In this document: positions 21,891-34,223 of the stretch, piece after piece | Position numbering within the stretch: position 1 is the stretch's first letter | Layout: each line of letters begins with the position of its first letter | Program-made: the position numbers and the translations under genes | The notes under the pieces: generated by a model | The model's input: only the letters and a program-made list of their open reading frames with translations | What the model was told of the DNA's origin: nothing | The model's database searches: none | Assembly (NCBI GenBank): GCA_035236585.1 | Contig: CP141139.1 | Span: forward strand, 53,885,217-53,949,216 | DNA from: Warburgia ugandensis | Taxonomy: Eukaryota > Streptophyta > Magnoliopsida > Canellales > Canellaceae | Length of the DNA: 64,000 bases | Direction: 5' to 3'

Positions 21891-22700
21891 GTGTCCTCCC
21901 ATTTAGCCCTGTCTCCCAATGCACCTTCCTTTCACTACCTTAAATCCACATATCCTTACTCTTTTGCATCATCCATTTATTTTCTACCCATCCCTTCTCC
22001 TTAGTTTAAGGCACGATAGTACCTTCTGTCCCTTCTCTTTTGTCATTTCAAGTAGTTTGCTCATCAACCATTTATTTTCTAACCATCCCTTCTCCTTAGT
22101 TTCAAGGCACCATACTACCTTCTTTCCCTTCTCTTTTGTCATTTCAAGCAGCTTACTCATCAACTTTTCCTTTTCCATCCTCAAGAACCACCCACACACC
22201 ATCATTCCCTCATCTCATGCATGGAAAGGCAGATGATTTTGGTTGTATCCAATAGGTGAAGGAAGCACCTCTCTTTAAATATAGGTACTTTTCATTCTCA
22301 AGCATCAAAGCATGAACCCATCTAGCCCCTCTCACTTCCATGCTTCATCATCCCCTCCCCACAACCCCCCCATCCCCCCACATAATCTCATCCACATAGG
22401 TTCTTCTTCTTCTTCTTCTGCAATCCCCCATCATTCCATCATAAGAACTTAACACATACACCCATAGTTCCTCGTATAATCCATACATAAATTCTTACTA
22501 GTTTCCTCCATATTTCTTCCAAATTCAAGCACATCCCTCCCACTTCTTCTTAACAACAATGCAACCTTCATCCTAGCATCCATTCCTATCTTTCTCTTCA
22601 ATCATCCATTAACACATCCATGACTACCCTCTCCTAAACCTCATGTGCCTCATCCATTCTTCTTCTTCTTCAATCCCCATCTCTCTATCCTTGGATGAAA
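21891..22700. other. Pyrimidine-rich stretch with low G content
   Basis: The + strand is dominated by C and T for about 800 bases, with C runs near 22366-22380 and a (TTC)n run near 22402-22420. It includes a two-copy repeat (listed next). No convincing protein is encoded on either strand. Confidence 0.6.
21969..22160. repeat. 95-base tandem duplication
   Basis: Two copies share ccatttattttcta(c/a)ccat, cccttctccttagttt, cccttctcttttgtcattt and caag(t/c)ag at 21969 and about 22065. Confidence 0.88.
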
Positions 22701-23284
22701 ATTGTTAAGACCTTTACCTAGGCTTGCGGCTTGAGTGGCAGATGGTCCCTAACTTTCGCTGAGTGATACAATAAGGTTATATCATAAGCAGACATTGGGA
22801 AATAACAGTGGTAGTCTACAGGCTAGTGAAGTTTGTTGAAGAATTCTTCCAAGTGACATGGAGGAGTTCTTGGGTGGTCTTTTTCTAACCATAGTTTTCT
22901 TTTTTTCTTTTCTTTTATTTTGTATAAGTTGTTTGCTAGTAATCCTTTACTATATTCATGCATTTTAATGAAATAAAGTCTCTTTCATTTTTAGTTTACA
23001 CTCATGTTTAATTTATGCTTTTGTTCTCTATATGCTTATATTAGTTGTTAACAATAGTTTAGTTTTATTTATGTTTGTTTATTAATTAGTTTCTCTAAGC
23101 ATTATAATGAAAATGTGTTAGAATAAAAAATTTAAGATTAAATGATTCCCGTTTAAAAAGTGCATAGACATTAATATTAGATTTTTAGCACTCTTGTTAC
23201 ATGCTTAGTGATTGTTCGTGAAGAGGGATACTAGGTTATGATAAAAAGTGAGTAATACACTAAAATCTTTGATAGTAAAAAACT
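22701..23284. other. Unclassified DNA left of the LTR array
   Basis: AT-rich with no recognised gene or repeat. Its right edge is the outer boundary of the first LTR of the array at 23285. Confidence 0.5.
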
Positions 23285-23671
23285 TGTTGATTGTTTTTCA
23301 CAAGTTCATGGTCTATTGTAGTATAGCTTTTGTAAGTACGGGTAAATCCCATGGGGACTCAGCTTAAAATTTTTTTGAGTTCAAATAAAATTTAATTTGT
23401 CACAAATTAACAAAAATTATAAATATTAAATAAAAATGAACTAGATATTCAGATTTATTGATTTACTAAAAATTACATAATTATGAATTCATAAGACAAA
23501 GAATTAAAAAAATATCAATTGAAATCCACTTTCGTAGCTTGATCATTGCAAGATTCTTGAATTCTGGCCACATTTGAGTTGATCACCCTTCATCAATCCT
23601 TCACTCAGATCTCTGATTAATGATTCAAGGGTTCGATTATGCAAATCTTCAAAAAAATTGATGATCTGAAT

Positions 23672-24971
23672 TGTTATTATTGATTGTTTTATTGCAAGTA
23701 CATGGGCTATTGTAGTGTAGTTGATGTAAGTATGAGTCAATCCCACAGAAATTAACTAACAGTGAAATGAAAATTCAGATCTATTTCATTGATAAAAATT
23801 TAGAATTTCAAATTCAAAAAGATAGAAATTTAACTAAAAAACACATAAAATCTACTTCCGTAGCTTGATTACAGCCAATTTCTTCTAATTTGATATCGTA
23901 AAAGTTTATAGGCCTTCACCAATCTCTCCAACATGTCCTTGTTTAAAGATCTAATGGTTGGATTAGGCAGATTGCCCAAAATTTAAAAGAACTAAACTAA
24001 ATAATGATTTTGGGTTTTGGATGACTTAGATTGATTTTTGGATTTTTAGATTGAAGATCAGAGATGTTGGATAATCTAAGAGATGTCCTAAAAACAAAAA
24101 TTGAAGATTAATTGAAAATCTAATAGAAACATATGAGAAATTAGTGAGATCTTGTTTGTTAAGGCCAAACTGTTGATTAGGTTAAGCCTTAATCAAATTG
24201 GCTTGGATTGTGCAATTCTTGGATAAGCAGAACACAAATAAAGAAAATTGGAATAAGCTGAAAAGGATGAAAATTTAATTGAAATTATTGTCTAAGGGTT
24301 AGAATTGGAATTTAAGAAAAAAAATTGGTTTAAACAAAAAAACAGGAAACTGCCGGAGGAGGGAGAAGAAGATGAAGCAAGGATGAGAAGGAGGGGAAGA
24401 AGATGAGGAGGAGGGGAAGAATCAAGGGAAAACCTAGATTGGGTTTTGTCCTATTTATCGTGGTAGATTGCTAGTCACATAGATGATGAGATGGGCATCT
24501 GGTGTAGAGACTACTGGTGACATGGTGAACTGGGTTGTTTTCAACAAGGGAGAGAGCTCAAAAGAGGAAGAAAGAAGGGGAGCTATGGGTTTGGTCTTCT
24601 ATTCCCAGCGGTAAAGGGCAGAGAGAAAGAAATTGAGAAAGAGATGAGAAGAACAGAAGGAGAGGTGTAGGAGAAAAGAAGGTGGGGAAGGAGCTGGTGA
24701 TGCTATGATGGAAGAGTGCGGGAGAAGAGGAGGTAGGAAAGAGATGGAAAGAGGAAAGGTGGAGAAGATGGGTATTGGTTGATAAAGGTGAGCCGGTGTT
24801 GGGATAGGTGTGTGGTGAAAGTAGCAAGTAGGTGGTACAGGCAGTGGTGGTGCTGGTTCATGTTATGATGGTGTGCGTTGATACGGTAGGAGAAGGTATG
24901 ACAAGTGAGAAATGATTGACCGAATGAGACTGGCAGAAGATGAAGCAAGGTTGCCAACTTTGTGAGATGAA

Positions 24972-25064
<93 letters not shown>

Positions 25065-25522
25065 TGAAGAAGAGGGAAGGTGGAAGAGGAGTCCTACGGC
25101 TGCCTCCAATGGTCCAGAGAAGGGGAGGAGAAGGGGGGAAGAGTTAGTCTTTGGCTGCCTTCTAACTTATACTTCTCCTCCCATCTAATTTTGTGCGTTT
25201 CCTTCTCTCCTTGGTTTCCTTTTTCTCTTTGGATCTCTTTTCTTGAATTTCCCATTATTTCTTTCCTTGTGAGTGATCTAGTCCGCTCAATACCATTTAG
25301 AATGATCTGCACTATTGAATTTCGATCTAAGCCATCCAAGCCTATTTTGGTTGATTTGCACAAGAAAAGACTAGATTAAAGTAATCTAAACCATACATTA
25401 TACATATGATTAGCTCTAATGATCATCTAACTATTAAATTTGACAAATCAACGGTTGGATGATCAATTGAAGCTAAAATCAAAATTAAGCTAAAAATTAC
25501 AAATTTGATAGGTTAGATTAAG
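23672..25522 (-). mobile_element. Nested solo LTR, B-type, right end truncated
   Basis: It begins TGTTATTATTGATTG then gcaagtacatgggctattgtagtgtag and gtcaatcccacag, the U5 landmarks. The body matches the LTRs at 43877 and 56215, for example aaatctacttccgtagcttgatta and tttgattgat blocks, and a purine-rich block. It lacks the expected last ~40 bases (…aaacacttaaca). It carries an 88-base (AG)n tract. No internal retrotransposon sequence accompanies it, so it is a solo LTR or fragment. Confidence 0.75.
24974..25061. repeat. (AG)44 microsatellite
   Basis: A perfect dinucleotide tract within the nested B-type LTR. Confidence 0.97.
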
Positions 25523-27455
25523 CTGCTTAGATTGATTGCCTAAACTTGAATTTTAAGATCAGAGTCAATCGATCAATTAAGAATTGAACTTTTATGAGAA
25601 TCTTAAATTGGATTTCAAATAAGAAAGAAATGAATATAGGAATAGAAGAAAAATGCCGTTTAAGTCTTGACCATTGGTTTGGTTAGGCTAAAACTAATCA
25701 AGGATTAAAATGCAAAGTTTAGAGATTAACAGGGAAAATGGCAAGATAGGTTAAAGACAAAATAGGGATGAGACTAGAAATAAAATAGGAGATCAATTCT
25801 TAAAACTAGAATTTTACTAGTTTTTCTGTTTTAAAAACTTAACCGAGGAAGAAGAAGAAAGTAGGGAGTAGGAAAACAATGGTCTCTCTACCTTGGTCTT
25901 CTCCTCCCTCACTTCCTTCTTCTGCAAATGATGCAAGGACTATCAATGACAATGTAACAGGGTGATCAGATTGATGGTTGTAGTTGAGGAGCGAACCTAG
26001 TGGGAACAAAGCTATGAGGAAGATGATGATGAGGCTGAGAGTAAGAGTGAGGTTGGAAGGGAAATAATGAAAGAAAAAGAAAGGAAAATCCTCCTTTGTG
26101 GCTAAACAAGGTGAGGTAGGTGACTGGGAACAAGGGAATGATGGAAAAATAAAATGGGAAAACTATGATTGATGAACATGGGAAAACCCAATTGTGTGAG
26201 AGAGAGGGGGATGGATGAAAAACTAAGGCTCACTGGGTTCTGTTTGGGGTTCTTTCTTCTGGGTCTCTCTCCTTCCTATAAATCCTACAATGAAGAGGGA
26301 GGGAGATAGTCTTGCCAAATATCCTTTACGGTCTTCACTTTTTCCCTTCTATGGTGCTAAGCTTCTATAGTTGAGAAATTCTACCATGAAGAAGTTCCCC
26401 TTTTAAAGCTTTCCTCATTTGGGTTTCCTCCATTGGGATCTCCTTCCTTATTAGCATGTTATTCTCTCTCTGTTGAAAAATCTTTCTTCTTTATCTTCTT
26501 GATAGATCACGCATACGCCTATTTGTTTCTATCGTGATATGTTTCTTTTACCAATACTCTTGTCAAAAGATCCCACTCGTCTATCTTCTTTCCTCCAATA
26601 GATTACACATGGAATGCATCATGATCTTCCCAAATTGTTGCTTATTTCTTCATTCTTATTTTTTTTTTGGATTTACTTTTTTATTTCCTTTACCATCTCC
26701 ATCTTGTATTGTATGGCCCATACAGGGTGTGGATGATTTGGTACTGATCAAATTGATCTAACCCATCCAAATTCATTCCGATTGATTTACATCTTATAAA
26801 ACATGCTTTAATCATATGATTAGCTCGGATGATCATTTAGGTTAGATGATTAATTGGAGTTATAATTAATATTTAATCTAAAATTGCAAAATTAGACGGT
26901 TAGATAATCTATCCAAATGCCAAGTTAGGAGTTTTTAAGCCAAAATTGAATGCTCAACACACCCCACAACCAGCATTTTGCTAGTCCCAAGCAAAACACA
27001 TGAAAAAATATATTTTGTAGAATTGATACAAATTGCCACTTTCGTAGGCACTCTCGATTGCATTTACCATATGCAACGAGCCTTTAAACCCCTAAGCTAC
27101 TCTTAGTGGATGAGTTAATCCTTGTAAGGATTTGCAGTGAATATACGCATAAGATTTCAAAAGTCTTTTTCAAGGTAACTCGTACTTTTGTCTCAAAGAA
27201 TTGTTTTCAATAAATCTATCAACTTTAGCATACTAATAAAATTGAATAACAAATTCAAAACCTAACTCATATGCTAAATACATTCCAATCAAGCTTAAAT
27301 CTTAGAGTGTGTCCATGTGTGTATAGTCTACATATACGATAATCTTTATTTCTGAGTAAACTATAACATTTGAACTCCATCTAAAATATTTTTTGACCTC
27401 AATCCTTAGTAATGACATACAATTAGAAACAAGACTCTCAGAAAAGGAGTTCAAA

Positions 27456-28392
27456 GGAGTTTAAATAAAATTCAATTTGCCATAAATTAACAAAAAATAT
27501 AAAAATTAAATATCAATGAGTAAGAAATTTAGCTATATTGATTTAATGAAAAGTGCATGATTCTGAATTCAAAAGATATAAAATTAAACAAATCCATCTT
27601 GTATTGTATGGCCCATGTAGGATGTGGATGATCTAGTGTGATCAACTCAATATGAGCCATTGAAGTTTGTTTTGGTTGATCTGCAGTCTATAAAACTCAA
27701 CTAGAATAATCTAAACCATGCTTTAATAATCTGATCAGTTCGGATGATCATCTAGCTATTAAATTTCTAAAATTCAATGGTTAGATGATTAATTGGAGCT
27801 ATAATTAACATTTAATCTAAAGCTATAAAATTGGTAGGTTAGATGGTCTATCCAAATACCAAGTTAGATGTTTTCAAGCCAAAATTGAATGCTCAATGCA
27901 CCCCCAACCAGCATTTTGTTAGTCCTAAGTAAAACATTTGAAAAAAGAACATTTTGTAGAATTGATACAAATTACCACTTTCGTAGGCACTTATGTTTGC
28001 TTTAGCCCATTCAATGAGCCTTTAAACCCTTAGGCTACTCCTAGTGACAAGTTAAATCTCATGAGGGTTTATAGTGAATGTATCCACAAAATTCCAGAAG
28101 TCTTTTTCAAGTTAGCTCCTACTTTTGTCTCAGAGAATTATCTTCAATAAATTTAGCAACTTTAATGTACTTATAAAATTGAAGAACAAATTTACAACCC
28201 TACTGATATGCCAAATACATTTCAACTAAGCTCGAATCTTAGAGTGTGTTTGTGAGTGTAAAATTTAAATATATGATAATCTTTATTTCTAAGTAAACTA
28301 TAACTTTTGAACTCCATTTGAATTTTTTTTTTACCTCGATCCTCACTAATGACATACAATTAGAACTAAAACTCTTAGAAAAATGATTCAAA
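27456..28392 (-). repeat. Array unit A1, large internal deletion
   Basis: The start of the unit runs to the gaattcaaaag block (27565-27590) and jumps straight to the catcttgtattgtatggccc block at about 27595. That removes roughly 1.3 kb including the dinucleotide tract. The PPT complement is at about 27899. Confidence 0.82.
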
Positions 28393-29798
28393 GGAGTTTA
28401 GATATAATCTAATTCACCACAAATTGATGAAAATAAAATAAAATAGATTTAGAAATTCATATCTATCTATTTATTAAAAGGACAAGATTTTGAGTTCAAA
28501 AGACAGAGAATTAAACAAAATATCTTTTGAGTCGATCACCCTCCATCATTCCTTCACTCAGGTTTCTGATTAATGATTTAGTGGTTGGATCATGCAAATC
28601 TTCAAAAAATATGATGAATAGGATTGATGTAAGAGTTTAAGATTGGATGGCTTAGACTAATTGTGTCAACTTTAGTTGTAAGATCAGATTCAATGGATCA
28701 GATGCAAGTTTTTCCCCATTCAGGTTTCCTTCATTGAGATCTCCTTCCTTATTAGCATTTTCTCCTCTCTTTCCAAAAATGTCTCTTCCATATCTTCTTA
28801 ATAGATAACACATACCCCCTTTGTTTCTATCATAATATGTTGTTTTTACCAAACCTCTTTCTAAAAGATTCCACTCATCTATCCTCTTTCCTCCTTTAAT
28901 AGATTGCACATAGAATGCATTGTGATCTTCCCAAATTGCTGCTTATTTCTTCCATCCTTACTTATTTTTTGGGATTTTCTTTCTTATTCCCTTTTCCATC
29001 ATCATAGTGTATTATAGGACCCATGCAGGGTGTGGAAGATTTAGTACTAATCAACTTGATTTGATCCATCCAAGTTCATTCTAGTCGATCTGCAATAGAT
29101 AAAACTCAATTAGAATAATTTGAACAATGGTTCAGTCAAGTGATCAACTCTAATGATCATCTAACTGTTAAAAATTTTAAATTCAATGGCTAGATGACTA
29201 ATTGGAGCTGTAATTAATATTTAATTTAAAATTGCAAAATTGATTGGTTAGATTTATCTATCCAAAATCTATGTTATGGGTCTTGTAGCCAAAATTAAAC
29301 ACTCAACACACCCCCAACAACATTTTGCTAATCTAGAGCAAAAAGAGGTGAAAAAAATACATTTTGTAGAATGAAAACAAAAATCCCACTTTCATTCGTA
29401 CTCACAATTGTATTTAGCATATGGAACAATCCTTAAACCCCTAGGTTACCCCTCGTGGATGAGTTAAGCCTTGTGAGAATTTGCAGATATATACCCACAA
29501 AATCCCAAAAGTCTTTTTCAAAGTTAGCTCCTACTTTTGTCTCAGAGAATTATCTTCAATAAATTGAGCAACTTTAGTGTACTTATGGAATATAAGCAAA
29601 ATTCAAAACCCTATTCATATGCCAAATACATTCCAATTAAGCTCAGATCTCAGAGTTTGTGTGTACAGTCTACATATACAATAATCTTTATTTCTAAGTA
29701 AACTATAACTTTTGAACTCCATCTGAAATACATTTTGACCTCAATCCATACTAATGACACACAATCAAAACTAAAACTCTTTAAAAAGGGTTTAAAAA
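28393..29798 (-). repeat. Array unit A2, internal deletion
   Basis: The sequence jumps from gtcaatggatcagatg (about 28705) to ttccccattcaggtttcc, deleting the purine block and dinucleotide tract (~0.9 kb). The rest is collinear with other units. The PPT complement is near 29308. Confidence 0.82.
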
Positions 29799-30762
29799 AG
29801 TTTAAATAAAATTTAATTTTCTACAAATTAATAAAATTATGAAAATTAAATAACAATAATATAAAAATTCATTATTATTAATTCACTAGAAAATAAATGA
29901 TTCTAAATTCAAAAGATAGAGAATTAAACAAACTATTAATTGAAATCCACTTCCCTAGCATGATCGTAGCAATATTCTGCAATTTTGGCCACTTTTGAGC
30001 TTATCATCCTTCATTCAGGTGTTTGATTAATGATTCGATGGTTGGATCATGCAGATCTTCAAAAAATCTGATGATTAGGATCAAGGTAAGAATTTAAGAT
30101 TGGATGGCTTAGATTGATTGTGTCAAATTTAGATGTAAGATTAGAGTCAATGGATCAATTAGTAATTGAAATTTTATGAAAATCTAAAATTGGATTTCAG
30201 ATCAGAAAGAAATAAACATGGGAATTGAAGCAAATTGTAGGTTAAGTCTTGACCATTGGGCTAGTTATGCTAAAATCGATCAAGGGTTACATTGTAAAGT
30301 TCAGGGATTAACTAGCAAAAGGACAAAAAGAGGCTAGAGAAAAAAATAGCAATGAGACTGGAAACAAAATAGGGGTTCAATGGTTAAAACTAAAATTTTT
30401 CCTGTTTTCCATTTTAAAAACTTGACCAAGGAATAAGAAGAAAGTAGGGAGCAGGGGAACAATGGTCTCTCTGCCCTGGTCTTCTCCTCCCTCACTTCCT
30501 TCTTCTACGATTGATGCAAGGACTGAGAATGATAATGGAACAGGGTGAGCAGATTGATGGTTGTTGTTGTAAAGAGAACTTAGTGGGAGGAAGATGATGA
30601 TGAGGCTGAGAGTAAGAGTGAGGCTAAAAGGGAAAATTGATGAAAAAGAGAAGAAAACCCACCTCTATAGCTAACACATGGCGAGTAGGAGACTGGGAAC
30701 AAGGCAATGGTGCTAAATTCAAATGAGAAAACTGTGACTGATGAACATGGGAAAACTTGACC

Positions 30763-30850
<88 letters not shown>

Positions 30851-32107
30851 TAAAAAACTTAGGGGAGCTGGGTTCGATTCGAGGTGCTTTCTTTAGGCAC
30901 ACTGTCCTTCCTACAGATCCTACAATGAAGAGGGGAGAGATAGTCTACCTTATCAGATCTCCTTTATGGTCTTCTCCTTCTTTTTCCTTCTACAATGCTA
31001 AGCTTATACAGTTGAGACATTCTACCTTGAAGAAGACCCCCTTTTTAAAGCTTTCACCTCTTCTGGTTTTCTCCATTAGGATCTCATTCCTTATTAGCAT
31101 GTTCGCCCCTCTCTTTCCAAAAATCTTTCTACCCTTTCTTCTTAATAGATTACACATACCCTTTCACCAAACCTCTTTTCAAAATATCCCCCTCATCTAC
31201 ACTCTTTCATCTTTAATTGATTACACATAAAATGCATCATGATCTTCCTAAATTGTTGCTTATTTCTTCCATCCTTATGTTGGATTTTCTTTCTTATTCC
31301 CTTTATCATCTCCATTTTGTATTGTAGGGTCCATGTAGGGTGCAGATGATTTGGTATTAAACAACATGATCTAAGCCATCCAAGTTCTTTTGGTTGATCT
31401 GCACTATATAAAACTCAATTAGAATCATCTAAACCATGCTTTTATTCATTGGATCAGCTCAGATGATCATCTAGCCATTAAATTTTTGAAATTTGATGGT
31501 TAGATGATTAATTGTAGCTATAATTAACATTTAATCTAAATTTACAAAATTGGTTGGTTAGATGATCTATCTAATTGCCAAGGTAAGAGTTTTTAAGCAA
31601 AAAATGAAATCTCAAGACATCCCCAACAAGCATATTGTTATTCTTGAAGAAAACATATGAAAAAATACAATTTATAGAATTGATATGAAATGCCACTTTC
31701 ATAGGCACTCACTATCGCATTTAGCATATACAATGAACCTTTAAATCCCTTGGGTACTTTTAGTGGACAAGTTAAGCCTTGTGAGAGTTTGCAGTGAATA
31801 TATCCACAAAATTCCAAAAGTCACTTATAAGTTAGCTTCTACTTTTGTCTCAGAGAATTATCTTCAATAAATCTATCTACTTTAGTATATTAATAAAATT
31901 GAATAATAAATTCAAAACCCTACTCATATGCTAAATACATTCCAATTAAGCTTAGATCTCATAGTGTGTGGTATACAGTTTATATATACTATAATCTTTA
32001 TTTTTGAGTAAACTATAACTTTTGAACTCCAATTGAAAAAAGTTATGACCATAATCCTCACTAATGACATACAATTAGAAGTAAAACTCCTAAAAAAAGG
32101 ATTCAAA
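29799..32107 (-). repeat. Array unit A3 (2.31 kb)
   Basis: Near full length, with (GA)41 at 30765-30846. The PPT complement (catccccaac) is near 31618. An inverted repeat of purine and pyrimidine arms lies at 30431-30505. Confidence 0.85.
30765..30846. repeat. (GA)41 microsatellite
   Basis: A perfect tract at the standard position of unit A3, after ccat and before tggat. Confidence 0.97.
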
Positions 32108-34223
32108 GAAGTTTAAATAAATTTTAATTTTTGATAAATTAAAAATATTAAAAAATAAATAAAATTCATCTAGAAATTCATATATATATTGATTTATAGA
32201 AAAGTACATGATTCTGAATTCAAAAGACAAAATTAAACAAAATATCAATTGAAACCCTCTTTCCTAATATGATCAAAGAAAGATTCTTCAACTCTTGCCA
32301 CTTATGAGTCAATCACCCTTCATCAATTCTTCACTCAGGTCTTGATTAATGATCCAATGGTTGGATCATGTAGATCTTCAAAAAATCTGATGACTAGGAT
32401 TGATGTAACAATTTAAGATTGGGCAGGCTTAGATTGATTGTGTGAATTTCAAATGTAAGATTAGAGTCAATGGATCAATTAGTATTGGACATTTATTAAA
32501 ATCTAAAATAGGATGAGACTGGAAATAAAATAGGAGTTCAATGGTTAAAACTAAAAAATTTCCAATTTTATATTTAAAATCTTGAACGAGGAAGAAGAAG
32601 TAGAATGTGGGGGAAATGGTGTCTCTGCCCTGGTCTTCTCCTCCCTCGCTTCCTTCTTCTATGGTTGATGCAAGGACTGAGAATGACAGTGGAACAAGGT
32701 GAGTAGATTGATGGTTGTTGCTGAGGAGAGAACCCTGTGGCAGGAAGATGATGATGAGGCTAAGAGTGAGAGTATGATTGGAAAGTAAATAATGGATGAA
32801 AAAGAGAGGAAAACCCACCTTTGTAGCTAAACAAGGTGAGGTAGATTGGGAACAAGGGAATGATGCTAAAATTGACCTAGAAAACTAGGACTAATGAACA
32901 TGGAAAAATTTGACCCTAAGAGAGGGAGGGATGGATGAAAATTTTAGGGGAGCTAGGTTTAGTTCGAGGTTCTTTCTTTAGATGCACTGTCCTCCCATAG
33001 ATACCACAATGAAGAGGGGAGAGATAGTCTTCCCTTCTAGATCTCCTCCACGGTCTTCTCCTTCTTTTTCCCTCTATGGTTCTAAGCTTCTACATTTGAG
33101 CATCTATCGTGATGAGGCCCCCCTTTTAAGGCTTCCCCCCTTCAGGTTTCCTCCATTAGGATATCCTTCATTATTAGCATGTTCTCCTCTTTCTTTCTAA
33201 AAATCTTTGCCCCCTTTCTTCTGAATAGATCGCACATAACCCCTTTTATTTCTACTATGATATGTTGCTTTTACCAAACTTCTTTTCAAAAGATCCCACT
33301 TATCTATCTTCTTTCATCGTTTAATTGATTACATATAAAGTTTATCATGATCTTCCCAAATTGTTGCTTATTTCTTCCATCCTTACTTAAATTTTGGATT
33401 TTCTTTCTTATTCCCCTTACCATCTCCATTGTGTATAGTTGGGCCCATGTAGGGTGCAGATGATTTGGAATTGAGCAACTTGATCTGAGCCATCCAAGTT
33501 CATTTTTGTTGATCTAAAGTATATTAAAATCAATTAGAATCATCTAAATCATGCTTTAATCATTTGATCATCTCAGATGATCATCTAGCCAATTAAATTT
33601 TGAAATTCAATGGTTAAATGATTAATTGAAGTGGTATTTATCATTTAATATAAAATTACAAAATTGGTCAATTAAATGATCTATCCAAATGCCAAGTTAG
33701 AAGTTTTTATGTGAAAATTGAACTCTCAACAAGCCCCCCTCGGCAATCATCACTTTGCTAGTTTCGAGCTAAACATGTGAAAAAAATACATTTTGCAGAA
33801 TTGATATAAATTGACACTTTCATAGGCACTTACAATTACATTTAGCATACAAAATGAGCCTTTAAACCCCTTGAATACTCCTTGTGGATGAGTTAAGCCT
33901 TGGGAGGGTTTGCAGTGAATACACCTACAAAATTCCAAAAGTCATTTTCAAGTTAACTTCTATTTTTGTCTCAGAGAATTATCTTCAATAAATCTATAAA
34001 CTTTAGCATACTAATAAAAATGAATAAAAAATTAAAAACCCTCCTCATATGCTAAATACATCTCAATTAAGCTCAAATTTCAAGTGTTTGTGTGAACAGT
34101 TTACATATACGATAATCTTTATTTTTGAGTAAACTATAACTCCATCAAATTTTTTTTTTTTTAACCTCAATCCTCACTAATGACATATGACCAGAACTAA
34201 AACTCTTAGAAAAAGGATTTAAA
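32108..34223 (-). repeat. Array unit A4 (2.12 kb)
   Basis: Collinear with the other units. About 0.15 kb is missing before the purine block (near 32500-32520). At the dinucleotide site only gagagagggaggg (about 32921) is present. Confidence 0.84.

Larger units (their letters stand above)
23285..27455 (-). repeat. Array unit A0 with true LTR terminus, split by a nested LTR
   Basis: The LTR U5 end is at 23285 (TGTTGATTG). LTR sequence runs to 23671, is interrupted by a diverged LTR (23672-25522), and resumes at about 25523 with gcttagattgattg. The LTR ends at ctcaaca (26959) and the PPT complement caccccacaac follows. The 3'-UTR tail runs to 27455. At the dinucleotide-tract site it has only a short gagagagagg run (about 26199). 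Confidence 0.8.
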
